Shown here: piece after piece, positions 9,551-17,838 of the stretch
Layout of the letters: every line of letters starts with the position of its first letter
Position numbering within the stretch: the first letter of the stretch is position 1
From: Pannonibacter sp. XCT-53
Lineage (GTDB): Bacteria > Pseudomonadota > Alphaproteobacteria > Rhizobiales > Stappiaceae
DNA length: 64,000 nt
Assembly (NCBI RefSeq): GCF_009915765.1
Contig: NZ_JAABLQ010000001.1
Coordinates: 2,914,001-2,978,000 of the forward strand
Direction of reading: 5' to 3'
Notes under the pieces: generated by a model
What the model was told of the DNA's origin: nothing
The model's input: only the letters and a program-made list of their open reading frames with translations
The model's database searches: none
Position numbers and translations under genes: made by a program

Positions 9551-11055
9551 CAGACGGGCTCCACCGCTTCGGCGGCATCGAGGGCGGCTGCCAGGCGCTT
9601 CTCCTCGCCATAGTAGCGGGCGCGGTCCCAGAAGCGCGGCCGGCCAATGCCGGTCGAGCGGTGGCGGCCGATGATCTTGCCGTTCGCGTCCTCACCGATG
9701 ATGTCGTAGAGGAACAGGTCCTGGGTGATGATCACATCCCCTTCCATGCCCATCACCTCGGTGATGTGGGTGATGCGGCGCGACCCGTCGCGCAGGCGCG
9801 CCGCCTGGACGATGACGTCGATGGAGGAGCAGATCATCTCGCGCAGCGTCTTCGACGGCAGCGAGAACCCGCCCATGGTGATCATCGATTCCACACGCGA
9901 GAGCGCCTCGCGCGGGGAGTTGGCGTGCAGGGTGCCCATGGAGCCGTCGTGGCCGGTGTTCATGGCCTGGAGGAGGTCGAAGGCCTCCGGGCCACGCACT
10001 TCACCGACGATGATCCGTTCGGGACGCATGCGCAGGCAGTTCTTGACCAGATCGCGCATGGTGATCTCGCCTTCGCCCTCGAGATTGGGCGGGCGGGTTT
10101 CCAGACGCACCACATGCGGCTGCTGCAGCTGCAGTTCGGCCGAATCCTCGCAGGTGATGATGCGCTCGGTCGTGTCGATGTAGGCGGTCAGGCAGTTGAG
10201 CAGCGTCGTCTTGCCCGAGCCGGTGCCGCCCGACACGAGCACGTTGCAGCGCGAGCGGCCGATGATCTGCAGGACCGTTGCGCCTTCCGGCGTGATCGAG
10301 CCGAAGCGGACAAGCTGGTCGAGGGTCAGCTTGTCCTTCTTGAACTTGCGGATGGTCAGCGCCGGGCCGTCGATGGCCAGCGGCGGGGCGATGACGTTGA
10401 CACGCGAGCCGTCGGGCAGGCGCGCGTCGCAGATCGGCGAGCTTTCATCGACGCGGCGGCCGACCTGGCTGACGATGCGCTGGCAGATGTTCATCAGCTG
10501 CGCGTTGTCGCGGAAGGCGATGCCGGTCTTCTGCATCTTGCCTTCGGTTTCGATGTAGACCGTGTGGGCGCCGTTGACCATGATGTCGGCAATGTCGTCG
10601 CGGGCGAGCAGCGGCTCCAGCGGACCATAGCCCAGCACGTCGTTGCAGATGTCCTCGAGCAGGTCCTCCTGCTCGGCGATGGACATGACGACATTCTTCA
10701 GCGCGATGATGTCGTTGACGACATCACGGATCTCGTCACGGGCATCCTCCGGCCCGAGACGGCTCAGCTGCGACAGGTCGATCGCCTCGACGAGGGCGTT
10801 AAAGATCGAGGCCTTGGTGTCGTAGTATTCCTGCGAGCGCCGGCGAACCGGCTCCTCTTCCTTCTTCGGCGGCGGAGGCGGCGGGGGCGGCGTGGCGGCC
10901 TTGACCTGGGCCGGCTCCGGCTGGGCGGCGGTCTGGCGCATGTCGGCAACAAGCTGGGCGGCCACGTCACGCTGAGGCGCAGCCGCCGGCGCGGGGCGCG
11001 CGCCGGGCACCGGTCCTGTCGTCGTGGTTCCGCGTCTGCCGAACATGGCTTCCAC
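9550..11055 (-). CDS. cpaF: Flp pilus motor ATPase CpaF/TadA
   Basis: This is the secretion-family hexameric ATPase that drives Flp pilus extension and probably retraction. The 501-residue protein starts with a low-complexity region including eight consecutive prolines (about 56-63). The N-terminal domain follows, then Walker A SGGTGSGKTT (275-284) and the Walker B/His-box region (PERIIVGEVRGPEAFDLLQA, TLHANSPREAL). The frame begins at GTG 11053-11055, with AAGGGA just upstream. The ATG at 11044-11046 (MFGRRG) is a close alternative. It is 20 bp downstream of cpaE. Confidence 0.94.
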   Translation of the reverse strand: MEAMFGRRGTTTTGPVPGARPAPAAAPQRDVAAQLVADMRQTAAQPEPAQVKAATPPPPPPPPKKEEEPVRRRSQEYYDTKASIFNALVEAIDLSQLSRLGPEDARDEIRDVVNDIIALKNVVMSIAEQEDLLEDICNDVLGYGPLEPLLARDDIADIMVNGAHTVYIETEGKMQKTGIAFRDNAQLMNICQRIVSQVGRRVDESSPICDARLPDGSRVNVIAPPLAIDGPALTIRKFKKDKLTLDQLVRFGSITPEGATVLQIIGRSRCNVLVSGGTGSGKTTLLNCLTAYIDTTERIITCEDSAELQLQQPHVVRLETRPPNLEGEGEITMRDLVKNCLRMRPERIIVGEVRGPEAFDLLQAMNTGHDGSMGTLHANSPREALSRVESMITMGGFSLPSKTLREMICSSIDVIVQAARLRDGSRRITHITEVMGMEGDVIITQDLFLYDIIGEDANGKIIGRHRSTGIGRPRFWDRARYYGEEKRLAAALDAAEAVEPV

Positions 11056-11075
11056 CGTTTCCCTTCAGCGGCGCC

Positions 11076-12371
11076 TCAGGCGCCCTTGCCCTTGCGCAGC
11101 AGGCCCATCAGCGCGCCGAGGGGCGAGCGACGCCCCTTGCGCACATCGGACTTGCCCGAAACAACCTGCGCCACGTGGTTCAACAATTCGTTTACCGCGT
11201 GCCGGCCATCCAGCTCCGCGATCATCTGGCCGTTGTTGGCCGCCGTGCCGAACAGGTGCGGATCGAAGGGGATCGACGCCAGCACCGGCAGGGTGAGGGC
11301 CTTGGCAAACTCGTCCGGCTTGATCTCCGGCCGCTTCGGCATGCCGACGCGGTTGAGGACCAGATGCGGCGCATGGTCGTTGGGCCGGAGCTGGCGCAGG
11401 GTGTCGGCGAGATTCTTGGCATTGCGCAGGTTCGCCAGATCCGGCTCGGCCACCATCACCACCTCGTCGGCCGTCAGCAGCAGGTGGCGGACCCAGCCGT
11501 TCCACGCATGCGGGAGATCGAGCACGATGGAGGGCGTGCCCTGCCGCATGACGTCGACGAGCTGGTCGAAGGAATTGTCGGTGTAGTCGTAGGTGCGCTC
11601 CAGCGAGGCCGGAGCGGCGAGCAGGCTCAGATGCTCCGAGCAGCGCGACAGGATACGGTCCAGGAAGGTCTCGTCGAGACGCTCCGGCGCGGAGACGGCC
11701 TCGAAAACGCCCTGCAGCGGATCCTGGTTGTAATCCAGTCCGGCCGTTCCGAACGGCAGGTCGAGATCGGCGAGCACCACCTCGTTCTGGTAGGCGCGGG
11801 CAATGCCGAAGGCGACATTGTGGGCGATGGTGGAGGCCCCTGCCCCGCCCTTGACGCCGAAGAAGGCGATGGTGCGCCCGAGCGGCTCGGCCTGCGGATT
11901 GCCGTAGAGCGCGCCGATGGCTCCGATCACCTGCAGGATGGAGACCGGAGCGACCAGATATTCGCTGACGCCGCGCGAGATCAGCTCGCGGTAAAGCGAG
12001 ACGTCGTTGACGCGGCCGATGACGATCACCTTCGTGCCGGAATCGCAGTATTCGGCGAGACGGTCGAGATCGGGAATGAGCGAGCCGACCGAGGCACCGG
12101 CCTCGAGGATGATGAGGTTCGGCGTCGGCGCCTGGGAGTAGAACTCGATGGCGCCGGGGATGCCGCCCATGTGCACCTTCACATGCGCCTTGGTCATCCG
12201 GCGGTCCTCGCCGGCGGCCTCGATCATGCGCGCGGTGTCGGCGTCCATGCAGAAGGCCTGGACGGAAATGCGCGGCACCGGGCGCACGTCATGGCTCTGG
12301 TAGCTCACCGGCGTGCCGGCCGGCAGGTCCTCGACGTCGTCGGCCAGTCTCTCGCTGAGGGCGCTGCTCAT
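11076..12371 (-). CDS. cpaE: Pilus localisation ATPase-like protein CpaE/TadZ
   Basis: This ParA/MinD-like protein places the Tad machine at the pole. The 431-residue protein has an atypical receiver-like domain (about 35-155) and then a ParA-type fold. The deviant Walker motif reads GVKGGAGAST (172-181). K174 is kept, but the P-loop lysine is replaced by A179, as is common in CpaE proteins where Ser or Ala is found; ATP hydrolysis may be weak. The start at 12371 (MSSALSERL) fits the family; the frame extends upstream over cpaD in non-family sequence. It is 22 bp after cpaD. Confidence 0.92.
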   Translation of the reverse strand: MSSALSERLADDVEDLPAGTPVSYQSHDVRPVPRISVQAFCMDADTARMIEAAGEDRRMTKAHVKVHMGGIPGAIEFYSQAPTPNLIILEAGASVGSLIPDLDRLAEYCDSGTKVIVIGRVNDVSLYRELISRGVSEYLVAPVSILQVIGAIGALYGNPQAEPLGRTIAFFGVKGGAGASTIAHNVAFGIARAYQNEVVLADLDLPFGTAGLDYNQDPLQGVFEAVSAPERLDETFLDRILSRCSEHLSLLAAPASLERTYDYTDNSFDQLVDVMRQGTPSIVLDLPHAWNGWVRHLLLTADEVVMVAEPDLANLRNAKNLADTLRQLRPNDHAPHLVLNRVGMPKRPEIKPDEFAKALTLPVLASIPFDPHLFGTAANNGQMIAELDGRHAVNELLNHVAQVVSGKSDVRKGRRSPLGALMGLLRKGKGA

Positions 12372-12393
12372 CGGCCTGTCTCCCCGCTCGTCA

Positions 12394-13095
12394 TCAGTTG
12401 CCACCGCCCACGTTGCTGATCTGCGCGCCGACGCCTTCCTTGTATTCGGAGGCCGTGCGCTCGCCGTTGCGATACTTGGCAAAGACGACCGCGCGGCGGT
12501 TCTGGTCGGCGGCGCCCTGCGGACGCGGCCCGAGCAGGTCGGCCGGATTGGCGACCATCGCAGCGAGGTTGGACTGGGTGGCGCAGCCGAAATTGTAGTT
12601 GTCGACATTGGCGCCGATGCCGCCGCCGAGGTTGTCCGGCCAGTGGCCGCAGGTGCCGGCGCTCGCCTTGACGCGGCTGTAGCCGATGCGGATCGGCGCG
12701 GCAGCCGAGGGATCGCCGACCGGATAGGACGAGGTGGAGATGCTGCGGGCCGGCACGCCCCCCTTGGCGAGGGCGCTGCGGATCTGCGGTGCCAGCGCGT
12801 GACCGGCGGATTCCGTCGCGGCCCCGGACGGCACCAGGATCTCGACCGATCCGGCACCGGAGGCCCGCGCCTGGCTGCCGAAGGCGGCAATGCGGCTGGT
12901 GTAGTCGCGGCTCAGCTGGCGCGTGCCGGGCGCCACGGGCAGATCGAGCGTCTCGGGCTGCTCGGTGATCAGGATCGGGTGCCGCAGGCGATAGTCGGTG
13001 GTTGCCAGGGACGCGGCAGTCTGCTGGCTCTGGCAGCCGCCCAGGACGGCCGCCACGCCGGCGCTCAGGATCAGGGCCTTCATCGGGATGCGCAT
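12394..13095 (-). CDS. cpaD: Pilus assembly lipoprotein CpaD
   Basis: This is an outer-membrane lipoprotein that assists the CpaC secretin. The 233-residue protein has the signal sequence MRIPMKALILSAGVAAVLGG followed by the lipid Cys C21. The body contains the conserved GCATQSNLAAMVANPADLL segment near residues 175-195 and two other cysteines. AAGGAG lies 6 bp before the ATG, which fixes this start over an upstream in-frame one. Gaps of 10 bp and 22 bp to cpaC and cpaE indicate one operon. Confidence 0.92.
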   Translation of the reverse strand: MRIPMKALILSAGVAAVLGGCQSQQTAASLATTDYRLRHPILITEQPETLDLPVAPGTRQLSRDYTSRIAAFGSQARASGAGSVEILVPSGAATESAGHALAPQIRSALAKGGVPARSISTSSYPVGDPSAAAPIRIGYSRVKASAGTCGHWPDNLGGGIGANVDNYNFGCATQSNLAAMVANPADLLGPRPQGAADQNRRAVVFAKYRNGERTASEYKEGVGAQISNVGGGN

Positions 13096-13105
13096 CGACC
13101 GCTCC

Positions 13106-14548
13106 TTACTCGTAAATGAAGCCAACCTGGCCGTGATAGGTGCCGCGCAGTCCCGGAGCGGCATAGACCTTGTTCAGGCGATTGAGGAACACCGTCTCGG
13201 CGTCATTGGCCGGCGCGAGGTTCTGGTCCGGACGGGCCACCTGGCTGGCCGCCACGGGCTGGACGACATAGGGCGTGACGAAGACCACCAGTTCGGTCTG
13301 CTGCCGCAGGAAGTCGCGGCTCTTGAACAGGGCGCCCAGGACGGGAAGCTGCATCAGCCCCGGAACGCCGCTGATGCTCTGCTTGTAGCTCTCGCGCAGC
13401 AGGCCGGCCATGACGAGCGTGCCGCCGGAGGGCAACTCCACGGTGGATTCGGCCCGGCGCACCTTGATCGCGGGGATCACCAGCGAGCCGATGTTGACCG
13501 ACCCTTCGTCGGAGAGCTCGCTGACCTCGGTCTTGATGCGCAGGCTGATGTTGCCCTCGTTCAGCACCACGGGTGTGAAATCGAGACCGACACCGAAGGA
13601 CTTGAACTCCACGCCGATGGTGTCGTTGTCCTGGCTGACCGGGATCGGGAACTCGCCGCCTGCCAGGAAGCTGGCGTTCTCGCCGGAAATCGCGGTGAGC
13701 GTCGGTTCGGCCAGGGTGCGGATGACGCCGTCGCGCTGCAGCGCGCGGATCTGGGCGTTCAGGTTGGTGCCGCCGGCAAGAAAGCCGAGGCCGGTGGCCG
13801 ACTGGACGAGAGAGCCCGAATTGACGGGAAACTGAGCCGGCGAATTGAACGCAGGCGTGAAGTTGCCGGCCGAAATGGCGCCGGACAGGGACACGCCGAG
13901 CTGCTTGATGATCGAACGCTCGACCTCGGCCACGGTGACCTTGAGCTGGATCTGGTCCTTGCCGGCCACGGTGATCAGGTTCAGCACGGACTGGTTGTCG
14001 TCCTGAGCCGCGCCGGCGGCGCCGCTGCTGCCGTCCGAGGCCTGGCGGGCGAAGCGGTTGGCAAGGTCCATGGCCCGCTGGGCGTCACCGGTGGAGGGCG
14101 CCGTGCCGGTCAGGACCAGGTTGCCGTTGATGGATTCCGCCCGGATGTCAGCCCCCGGCAGCATCCGGCGCAGGATGGCATTGAGATCCGAGGTGTCCGG
14201 CTCGACACGGACGCTGAAGCTTGCGATCTCCTGACCCGTGGCGGCGAACAGGACGACGTTGGACTGGCCGAACTGGCGGCCGAGCAGGATGACGCGGTTG
14301 CGGCTGCGGACCACGCCATCGGCAATCTCGGGATTGGAAATGAGCACGTCGGCCACCGGCTCGGCGACCTCGAGCACCACGGACCGGCCCTTGCCGACCC
14401 GGAGCGACCGTTCGCCCGCCCGCTCGCCTGCGGCGATATAGACCGTCTTGGGGAAGTCTTCGGCACGGACCGGCTGCGGTGCCACGAGACAGGCGCCGAG
14501 CAGGGCGAATGCGGCAAGGGCCAGCGTGGAGACGCGCTTCAGAGCCAT
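13106..14548 (-). CDS. cpaC: Outer-membrane secretin CpaC/RcpA
   Basis: This is the secretin ring through which the Flp pilus leaves the cell. The 480-residue protein has a signal peptide (cleavage about A29), an N-terminal pilus-assembly (PilN-like) domain (about 38-105) and a BON-like domain (about 108-175). The secretin domain (about 250-430) includes LAEPTLTAISGENASFLAGG and VPGLMQLPVLGALFKS. The ATG at 14546-14548 gives a good signal peptide, with GGGA upstream. A separate plus-strand gene at 16757 repeats the N-terminal domain alone. Confidence 0.94.
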   Translation of the reverse strand: MALKRVSTLALAAFALLGACLVAPQPVRAEDFPKTVYIAAGERAGERSLRVGKGRSVVLEVAEPVADVLISNPEIADGVVRSRNRVILLGRQFGQSNVVLFAATGQEIASFSVRVEPDTSDLNAILRRMLPGADIRAESINGNLVLTGTAPSTGDAQRAMDLANRFARQASDGSSGAAGAAQDDNQSVLNLITVAGKDQIQLKVTVAEVERSIIKQLGVSLSGAISAGNFTPAFNSPAQFPVNSGSLVQSATGLGFLAGGTNLNAQIRALQRDGVIRTLAEPTLTAISGENASFLAGGEFPIPVSQDNDTIGVEFKSFGVGLDFTPVVLNEGNISLRIKTEVSELSDEGSVNIGSLVIPAIKVRRAESTVELPSGGTLVMAGLLRESYKQSISGVPGLMQLPVLGALFKSRDFLRQQTELVVFVTPYVVQPVAASQVARPDQNLAPANDAETVFLNRLNKVYAAPGLRGTYHGQVGFIYE

Positions 14549-14597
14549 TGTCCGGTCCCTTTTCTGTGCTGCACATGTGTGCGGGGCTGCGGCCATG

Positions 14598-15365
14598 TCA
14601 CTGGGCTCCTGCCTGGCTCGAGACCCCGTACTTGACGAAGCTGACGCCGCCGCGGCCGGTGGTCTGTTCCGGCCCGCTGTCGGCGGAATCCTGGGCGCTG
14701 CGCAGGGCGAGCGAGATCTTGCCGAGCTGCTGCGCCAGCGAGACGGTCTCGGCCTGCTGCGGCGACAGTTCCAGCGTCGCGGTGCGGTCGGGCTGCAGCG
14801 TCTTCTCTGCCTGTTCGCCGGCGGTGGTGGTGTCGATGGCCAGCACGCGGACATTCTCGAGGATCGTCTCGGACGACACGCGCGAGCTGCCCTCCGAGCC
14901 CTTGGTGAGGATCACGTCCACCTTGTCGCCCGGCAGGATGAAGCCGCCGGCCGTCGTCTCGGCTTCGACCGCAACCGCAATGGCCCGCATGCCCTTCGGC
15001 AGGATGGCGGCCATGAAGCCGCGCTCGGTGTTGATGAGACGCTGTTCGCGGATCGGCTCGCCGACATAGATCGGGGCCTTGGCAATCTGGCCGACCAGCG
15101 TCTGCTCGGCATCGGGCTGGCTTTCGCGGGTGATTGCCCCTTGCGGCACGACTTCGATCGGCCAGTCAACCCAGCTCAGGTCCGTGGCCTGGATCTGGTC
15201 GCCGAGCTTGATGTCACGGGTGGAGACGAGCACCGGCAAGGTGGATGGAGCCACGGCCTGCGTGTCCTCGGCCACATCGGCAGGGCCAGAATCCATCACC
15301 ATGCGCGCGGCCAGCAGGCCAGCGCCCAAGGCGACACCCAGCACCAAGAGGCGAGCATATCTCAT
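14598..15365 (-). CDS. cpaB: Flp pilus assembly protein CpaB/RcpC
   Basis: This periplasmic, membrane-anchored protein works with the secretin. The 255-residue protein has one N-terminal TM segment (MRYARLLVLGVALGAGLLAA). A SAF domain follows (about 45-110, with DIKLGDQIQATDLSWVDWP), then the RcpC/CpaB domain (about 115-235) with the GDKVDVILT motif. It is the first gene after a 219-bp gap and so likely has its own promoter; TTAA-rich sequence lies at 15440-15477. Confidence 0.93.
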   Translation of the reverse strand: MRYARLLVLGVALGAGLLAARMVMDSGPADVAEDTQAVAPSTLPVLVSTRDIKLGDQIQATDLSWVDWPIEVVPQGAITRESQPDAEQTLVGQIAKAPIYVGEPIREQRLINTERGFMAAILPKGMRAIAVAVEAETTAGGFILPGDKVDVILTKGSEGSSRVSSETILENVRVLAIDTTTAGEQAEKTLQPDRTATLELSPQQAETVSLAQQLGKISLALRSAQDSADSGPEQTTGRGGVSFVKYGVSSQAGAQ

Positions 15366-15584
15366 CGCAAACCACCCAAACAGAAAACGCCACGGATTGC
15401 GTTCTGTCGTAATGTGGGTGCGAAATGGTCAAAACATGGTTAATCGTTACTGATCAGATTTGGTTAACGCATCTTAATACTGATAAACGACTTATGACCT
15501 GCCATTGCGACAGGTCATTTTACGCCCGATGGACATGGGAGGATCAGGATGCGTCCGGCGCGCGCCGTCCGGGGCCGGTGCGTC
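15366..15584 (-). promoter_or_regulatory. cpaB promoter region with paired TTAA motifs
   Basis: This 219-bp gap lies between cpaA and cpaB. It contains GTTAA at 15439-15443 and TTAA-N6-TTAA at 15464-15477, one base shorter than the CtrA spacing. The A/T-rich patch contrasts with the surroundings and lies about 75-115 bp before cpaB. No ORF was seen here. Confidence 0.35.
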
Positions 15585-16109
15585 TCAGTTGGCGAGCGGC
15601 GCGAACCAGGCCGTCATCGGATAGACGTGCAGCGCGCCCGCGGCAATGGCGATGCCGTAAGGGATGCCGGTGCGATAGTCATGGAAGCGCAAGGCCCATT
15701 CCTGACGGGCGAGCGGCGCCGGCAGATAGGGCATCTGGCGGAAGGCAATCATGGCGAAGATCACCAGCAAGCCATAGGCCGACGTCAGCGCAGCAAAGTA
15801 AAGAAGATTGATGTTGAAGCCGATCCAGAGCGCGATCGCGCTCGCAACCTTGGCGTCGCCTCCGCCCATCCAGCCGGCCGCGAACATGCCGAAGGTGACG
15901 GTGAGCACCAGAGCGCCGGCCAGAAGATGCCAGCCCACCTGCTCGAGCGGCATGCCGACGGCCGCCGCCATGACCACGAAGCAGCCGACCAGCAGCAGCG
16001 AGACGCGGTTCGGGATCGTCATGGTCAGGAAATCGGACGCCGCAGCAAAGGCAACCAGCGTCGGAAAGATCACGAGAATGGCAGCTTCGAGCATCGACAA
16101 ACCCAACAT
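15585..16109 (-). CDS. cpaA: Prepilin peptidase CpaA/TadV
   Basis: This A24-family membrane aspartic peptidase removes the leader of Flp prepilin and the TadE-type pseudopilins. The 174-residue protein has about five TM segments. The two catalytic aspartates are in SDFLTMTIPN and in GGGDAK. It belongs to the short class without the N-methylation domain. The ATG at 16109 (MLGLSMLEAA) was used; the ATG five codons on (16094) is also plausible and neither has a clear Shine-Dalgarno. A terminator-like structure separates it from pilA, so its expression should be lower. Confidence 0.92.
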   Translation of the reverse strand: MLGLSMLEAAILVIFPTLVAFAAASDFLTMTIPNRVSLLLVGCFVVMAAAVGMPLEQVGWHLLAGALVLTVTFGMFAAGWMGGGDAKVASAIALWIGFNINLLYFAALTSAYGLLVIFAMIAFRQMPYLPAPLARQEWALRFHDYRTGIPYGIAIAAGALHVYPMTAWFAPLAN

Positions 16110-16124
16110 GCGGGATCCGGAGAC

Positions 16125-16179
16125 AAAAAAGGCGAGGAAGATCCCCGCCGTCCTGTCCGCCCGGGCGAACCGGGCGGAC
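16125..16179 (-). terminator. Hairpin and attenuating terminator between pilA and cpaA
   Basis: Just after pilA the minus strand has a perfect 10-bp stem with a 5-nt loop (GTCCGCCCGG at 16155-16164, CCGGGCGGAC at 16170-16179). A second 7-bp stem follows (16131-16137 with 16143-16149) and runs directly into six T (16125-16130). This is a stabilising hairpin plus an intrinsic terminator. It would give abundant pilin mRNA and limited read-through into cpaA. Confidence 0.8.
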
Positions 16180-16200
16180 TGAGAACTGCTTGCGACCGGC

Positions 16201-16377
16201 TTACTTGGCCTGGGTCTTCAGCTTGTCGGAGATACGGGTAAACAGGTTACCAATCTCGGTTCCGAGGGCGGTGGCGCCGGCGATGATCGCCAGGCCGATC
16301 AGAGCGGCGATCAGGCCGTACTCGATTGCGGTCGCGCCAGACTCATCCTTGGCAAAGCGAGCGAAAATGTTCTTCAT
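16201..16377 (-). CDS. pilA: Flp family type IVb pilin
   Basis: This is the major Flp pilin subunit, 58 residues. The short basic leader MKNIFARFAKDESG precedes the hydrophobic helix ATAIEYGLIAALIGLAIIAG, with the family Glu and Tyr after the cleavage site, and the tail is short. TAGGAG lies 6 bp before the ATG. It is first in the minus-strand cpa run and divergent from the secretin-N-like/TadE genes. Prepilin is cut by CpaA, secreted through CpaC and driven by CpaF. Identity is secure despite the small size. Confidence 0.95.
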   Translation of the reverse strand: MKNIFARFAKDESGATAIEYGLIAALIGLAIIAGATALGTEIGNLFTRISDKLKTQAK

Positions 16378-16756
16378 GGTTTGCTCCTAGTCACATGGTT
16401 TGACAGCTCTGTCCGCCGACCTTGTCTCCAGCCGTTCGAACATGATGCCAACATAGGCCGCAGTTCTTTCGATCTCGTTAAAATTGTCCGCATCGATGCT
16501 TGTGTTTTCTGACATTACCGTTTTGGTTAAACCTAGATTACTTCAAATGATAGAATTTTACTTATTTTCTATTCATTAAGGATAAATCTTGCCTCTGCGT
16601 CCGAAATATCTCAATTGAATCAAAGCCGTTGCGGAGTTCGTCGGGCAATGACCGGCGGCCGTTAGGGCTTCGTTCACCAAACCGCGTCAGGATTTGGAGG
16701 ATGAAACGGGTGCCACAGACGCGTGGCCCGACGACCAGGCTGTTAACGGAGCGACC
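16378..16756. promoter_or_regulatory. Divergent promoter region of pilA and the pseudopilin unit
   Basis: This 379-bp gap holds no ORF. The middle (about 16480-16620) is strikingly A/T-rich for this genome. TTAA-N7-TTAC lies at 16527-16541 and another GTTAA at 16477-16481, both near the CtrA consensus. It must carry promoters in both directions. The plus-strand start at 16757 has a GGAG 4 bp upstream. Confidence 0.5.
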
Positions 16757-17233
16757 ATGTTTGGCCCAGCGAAGACGCCAGCTGCCCTAAAGGCACTTGC
16801 AATTCTCGCCCCCGCTCTCTGGGCAGGCACTGCCCTTGCGGACGCGGAGCCGGTGAATGTCTTTGTCGACCGGGCAAAGGTGTTCAAGATCCAGCAGCCC
16901 GCAGACACGGTGATCGTGGGCAATCCGATGATCGCCGATGTCACCATGCATGACCGCTTCACGGTGGTGGTGACGGGCAAGACGGCCGGCAGCACCAACC
17001 TCATCATTCTCGACAAGGACTCCAAGCCGATCATCGACGAGCTGATCAATGTCGGCCCGTCGTCGACCGACCTTGTCACCGTCCTGCGCGGCACGGCGCG
17101 GTCCACCCTCGCCTGCGCGCCCTACTGCGACGCCACCGCCCAGGTCGGCGATGACAAGGACGCGTTCGAGATCACGTCGAAGCAGATGACGACGCGCGAC
17201 CAGATGGCCAGGGGAGCCGCCGGCGGACAATGA
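16757..17233 (+). CDS. Secreted pilus-assembly N-terminal (secretin-N-like) domain protein
   Basis: This 158-residue protein has a signal peptide (cleavage about A27-D28) and one pilus-assembly N-terminal domain with VGNPMIADVTM and GKTAGSTNLIILD, the same domain that opens CpaC. It probably acts in the periplasm with the secretin. After the domain there is a short tail with two cysteines (CAPYC). I chose the ATG at 16757, with CGGAG upstream, because it yields the signal peptide. Its TGA overlaps the next ATG by 4 bp. The exact role is unknown. Confidence 0.82.
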   Translation: MFGPAKTPAALKALAILAPALWAGTALADAEPVNVFVDRAKVFKIQQPADTVIVGNPMIADVTMHDRFTVVVTGKTAGSTNLIILDKDSKPIIDELINVGPSSTDLVTVLRGTARSTLACAPYCDATAQVGDDKDAFEITSKQMTTRDQMARGAAGGQ

Positions 17234-17814
17234 CGCAGGACCCGCTCCGCCCCGAGGGCCCGTCCGGGCCGCTGCCGACCGCCCGCCCCGGGCGGCGCTG
17301 GCGGCTGTTCGCCCGCGACCGCAGCGGCACGACGGCGATCGAGTTCGCCATTCTCGGCATTCCCTTCCTCGTGCTGATCGGCGGCATCCTGGAATTCGGC
17401 GTCTGCTTCCTCGTCAACCGGACGCTGGACAACGCGATGATGGAAAGCGCGCGCCTGATCAAGACGGGGCAGGCCCAGACGATGGGCTTCGACAAGGCCG
17501 CCTTCAAGGCCGACGTCTGCGACCGGCTGACGACCATGCTGTGCGACAATGCAAGGCTGGAAATCGACGTGCGGACCTTCGACAACTTCGGCCAGATCTC
17601 CAACCTGCCGCCGATGGTCGGCGTCGACGGCAATTTCGGGGCCGGGCTCGGCTACACCGAGAGCGGGCCAGGGCAGATCATCGTGGCCCGCGCCGTCTAT
17701 GCCTGGCCGATGGCCAGCTCGCTGCTGGCGACCAGCCCCGCAGATGCCGGCGGCAAGCGCTACCTCTATTCGACGCAAGTGTTCCGCAACGAGCCGTTCC
17801 AGACCGGAAACTGA
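17230..17814 (+). CDS. TadE-like pseudopilin (first copy)
   Basis: This TadE/TadG-like minor pseudopilin has 194 residues. A cytoplasmic arginine-rich leader (to about 35) is followed by RSGTTAIEFAILGIPFLVLI, the pseudopilin helix with its Glu. A periplasmic domain with two cysteines (CDRLTTMLC) completes it. CpaA likely processes it. It is coupled to the upstream gene by a 4-bp ATGA overlap and followed after 24 bp by a second TadE-like gene. Assignment to TadE rather than TadF is by family resemblance only. Confidence 0.85.
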   Translation: MTQDPLRPEGPSGPLPTARPGRRWRLFARDRSGTTAIEFAILGIPFLVLIGGILEFGVCFLVNRTLDNAMMESARLIKTGQAQTMGFDKAAFKADVCDRLTTMLCDNARLEIDVRTFDNFGQISNLPPMVGVDGNFGAGLGYTESGPGQIIVARAVYAWPMASSLLATSPADAGGKRYLYSTQVFRNEPFQTGN

Positions 17815-17838
17815 GCCAGACAACAAGGGTCCGGAAGC

